Positions 61,625 to 64,000 of a DNA stretch of 64,000 nucleotides are shown one piece after another. Source of the DNA: JBBQUN01 sp963717115 (GTDB taxonomy: Bacteria; Actinomycetota; Acidimicrobiia; Acidimicrobiales; SZUA-35); NCBI GenBank assembly GCA_963717115.1, contig CAVQVO010000017.1:992001-1056000 (forward strand). The letters are read 5' to 3'. Position 1 is the first letter of the stretch, and every line of letters begins with the position of its first letter. The notes under the pieces were generated by a model. The model saw nothing but the letters and a program-made list of their open reading frames with translations. It was not told the DNA's origin and made no database searches. A program made the translations under genes and the position numbers.

Positions 61625-62185
61625 ATGGAGGTCACGGTCAGCGGTCGCCACACAACGGTTTCGGAGTCGCTCCGCCAGGTGACGGTCGAGAAGATCGGCC
61701 GTCTCGACCGCTATCTCGCCGGGATGGATCGAGCCGAGGTCCACTTCTGGGAAGAGAAGAACCCCCGAATCGGCGACAAGGAACTGTGCGAGGTGACCAT
61801 GGAAGGTCACGGCCACCACGTTCGCTGCAAGGTGGCCGCACCCGACTCGTTCACCGCGGTCGATCTCGCCGTCGAGAAGCTCGAGCGACAGCTCCGCAAG
61901 CTCAAGACGAAGGTGAAGAAGCGCGAACAGGCCCACACCAAGATCGAGGTGGCCGACGATCTCGTTCCCGAGTCGCTCCTGCACGACGACGACCACCCCG
62001 AGCCGATCTACAAGATCGTCAAGAGCAAGTCGTTCTCGCTGTCGACGATGCATCCACCCGAGGCGGCGCTCCAGATGGACCTGCTCAACCACGACTTCTA
62101 CCTGTTCGTGAACGCCGAAACCCAGCAGGCGGCCGTGGTCTATCGGCGCGACGACGGCGACATCGGACTGATCGGCGCCGACTGA
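61625..62185 (+). CDS. hpf: ribosome hibernation promoting factor, long form
   Basis: A 186-residue long-form HPF that binds the decoding centre of 30S and dimerises ribosomes in stress or stationary phase. The N-terminal S30AE domain starts MEVTVSGRHTTVSESLRQ (in part) and includes the basic helix KLERQLRKLKTKVKKR. The C-terminal dimerisation domain has IVKSKSFSLSTMHPPEAALQ (in part) and HDFYLFVNAETQQAAVVYRR (in part). The ATG at 61625 begins the conserved strand and has AAAGGGG about nine bases upstream. It lies between comF and secA, the mycobacterial arrangement. Confidence 0.95.
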   Translation: MEVTVSGRHTTVSESLRQVTVEKIGRLDRYLAGMDRAEVHFWEEKNPRIGDKELCEVTMEGHGHHVRCKVAAPDSFTAVDLAVEKLERQLRKLKTKVKKREQAHTKIEVADDLVPESLLHDDDHPEPIYKIVKSKSFSLSTMHPPEAALQMDLLNHDFYLFVNAETQQAAVVYRRDDGDIGLIGAD

Positions 62186-62237
62186 TCCCCGAGCCGAGAA
62201 GCTGTTGACGTGCCCTGTTGGGATGCGCTACAGCCGG

Positions 62238-62243
62238 TAGACT
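62238..62243 (+). promoter_or_regulatory. -10 element (TAGACT) of secA
   Basis: TAGACT ends ten bases before the secA ATG. CTGTTG 17 bases upstream is a possible -35. A good TTGACG (62205-62210) would instead pair with TACAGC (62229-62234) at 18 bases. Confidence 0.4.
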
Positions 62244-62253
62244 CCCAAGCCAG

Positions 62254-64000
<1,747 letters not shown>

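Overview
The window is a GC-rich, densely packed bacterial chromosome segment from an actinobacterium. The content points to a deep-branching lineage, most likely Acidimicrobiia, but this is inferred from gene content only. The evidence is F420 cofactor genes (cofE, cofD), an LCP cell-wall ligase, a DUF222/HNH gene, DUF5719 and DUF3516 proteins, and a block running manB, manA, SIS isomerase, ahcY, comF, hpf, secA. As I recall the M. tuberculosis genome, that block echoes its secA1 to fbiAB neighbourhood. About 17 genes have a TAnnnT -10 hexamer 6-9 bases before the start codon, so leaderless transcription appears to be the default here, and I used it to choose several starts.

Layout. 1-9.0 kb: edge lipoprotein, DUF2237, a thioesterase joined to degenerate GGDEF-EAL domains, dxs, an FlK-like thioesterase, tldD/tldE and a PHP phosphoesterase. 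9.1-14.7 kb: a translationally coupled trio (receiver-like/degenerate GGDEF protein, membrane-anchored HEAT-repeat protein, processive GT2 synthase) followed by an opposing SAF protein. This looks like an exopolysaccharide synthase with its own non-catalytic signalling partners and is my best candidate for an undescribed system. 14.8-27.6 kb: FmdB, galU, an HNH gene beside a HAD remnant, lipoproteins, cold-shock protein, enoyl-CoA hydratase, HIT, nitronate monooxygenase, alpha/beta hydrolase, DUF480, thiamine pyrophosphokinase and LCP. 27.8-34.9 kb: nucleotide-sugar and glycosyltransferase genes (UDP-glucose dehydrogenase, UDP-xylose synthase, three GT4 enzymes, manC). 34.9-43.0 kb: DUF3516 helicase, DUF2461, cofE, a 68-bp structured repeat array, a lipoprotein, cofD, gmd and a GDP-sugar reductase. 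43.1-58.4 kb: a giant GT2 membrane protein, DUF5719, thioredoxin-like protein, ftsH, CPBP protease, PTPS-related membrane protein, manB, manA, Trm112-like and SIS isomerase. 58.4-64 kb: SDR, ahcY, comF, hpf and secA, cut by the window edge.

The genes cooperate mainly in surface polysaccharide assembly. galU and ugd with the decarboxylase make UDP-glucose, UDP-glucuronate and UDP-xylose. manA, manB, manC, gmd and the reductase make GDP-mannose and a GDP-6-deoxyhexose. The GT4/GT2 enzymes, the PTPS-related protein and the LCP ligase would use these donors.

A technical caution dominates interpretation. At least twelve frame breaks interrupt otherwise well-conserved genes, including essential ftsH and manB. 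Most are repaired by deleting one base from a short C or G run, so they are probably consensus errors. I give whole-gene coordinates across each break. I saw no tRNA, rRNA, CRISPR array, insertion sequence or phage.
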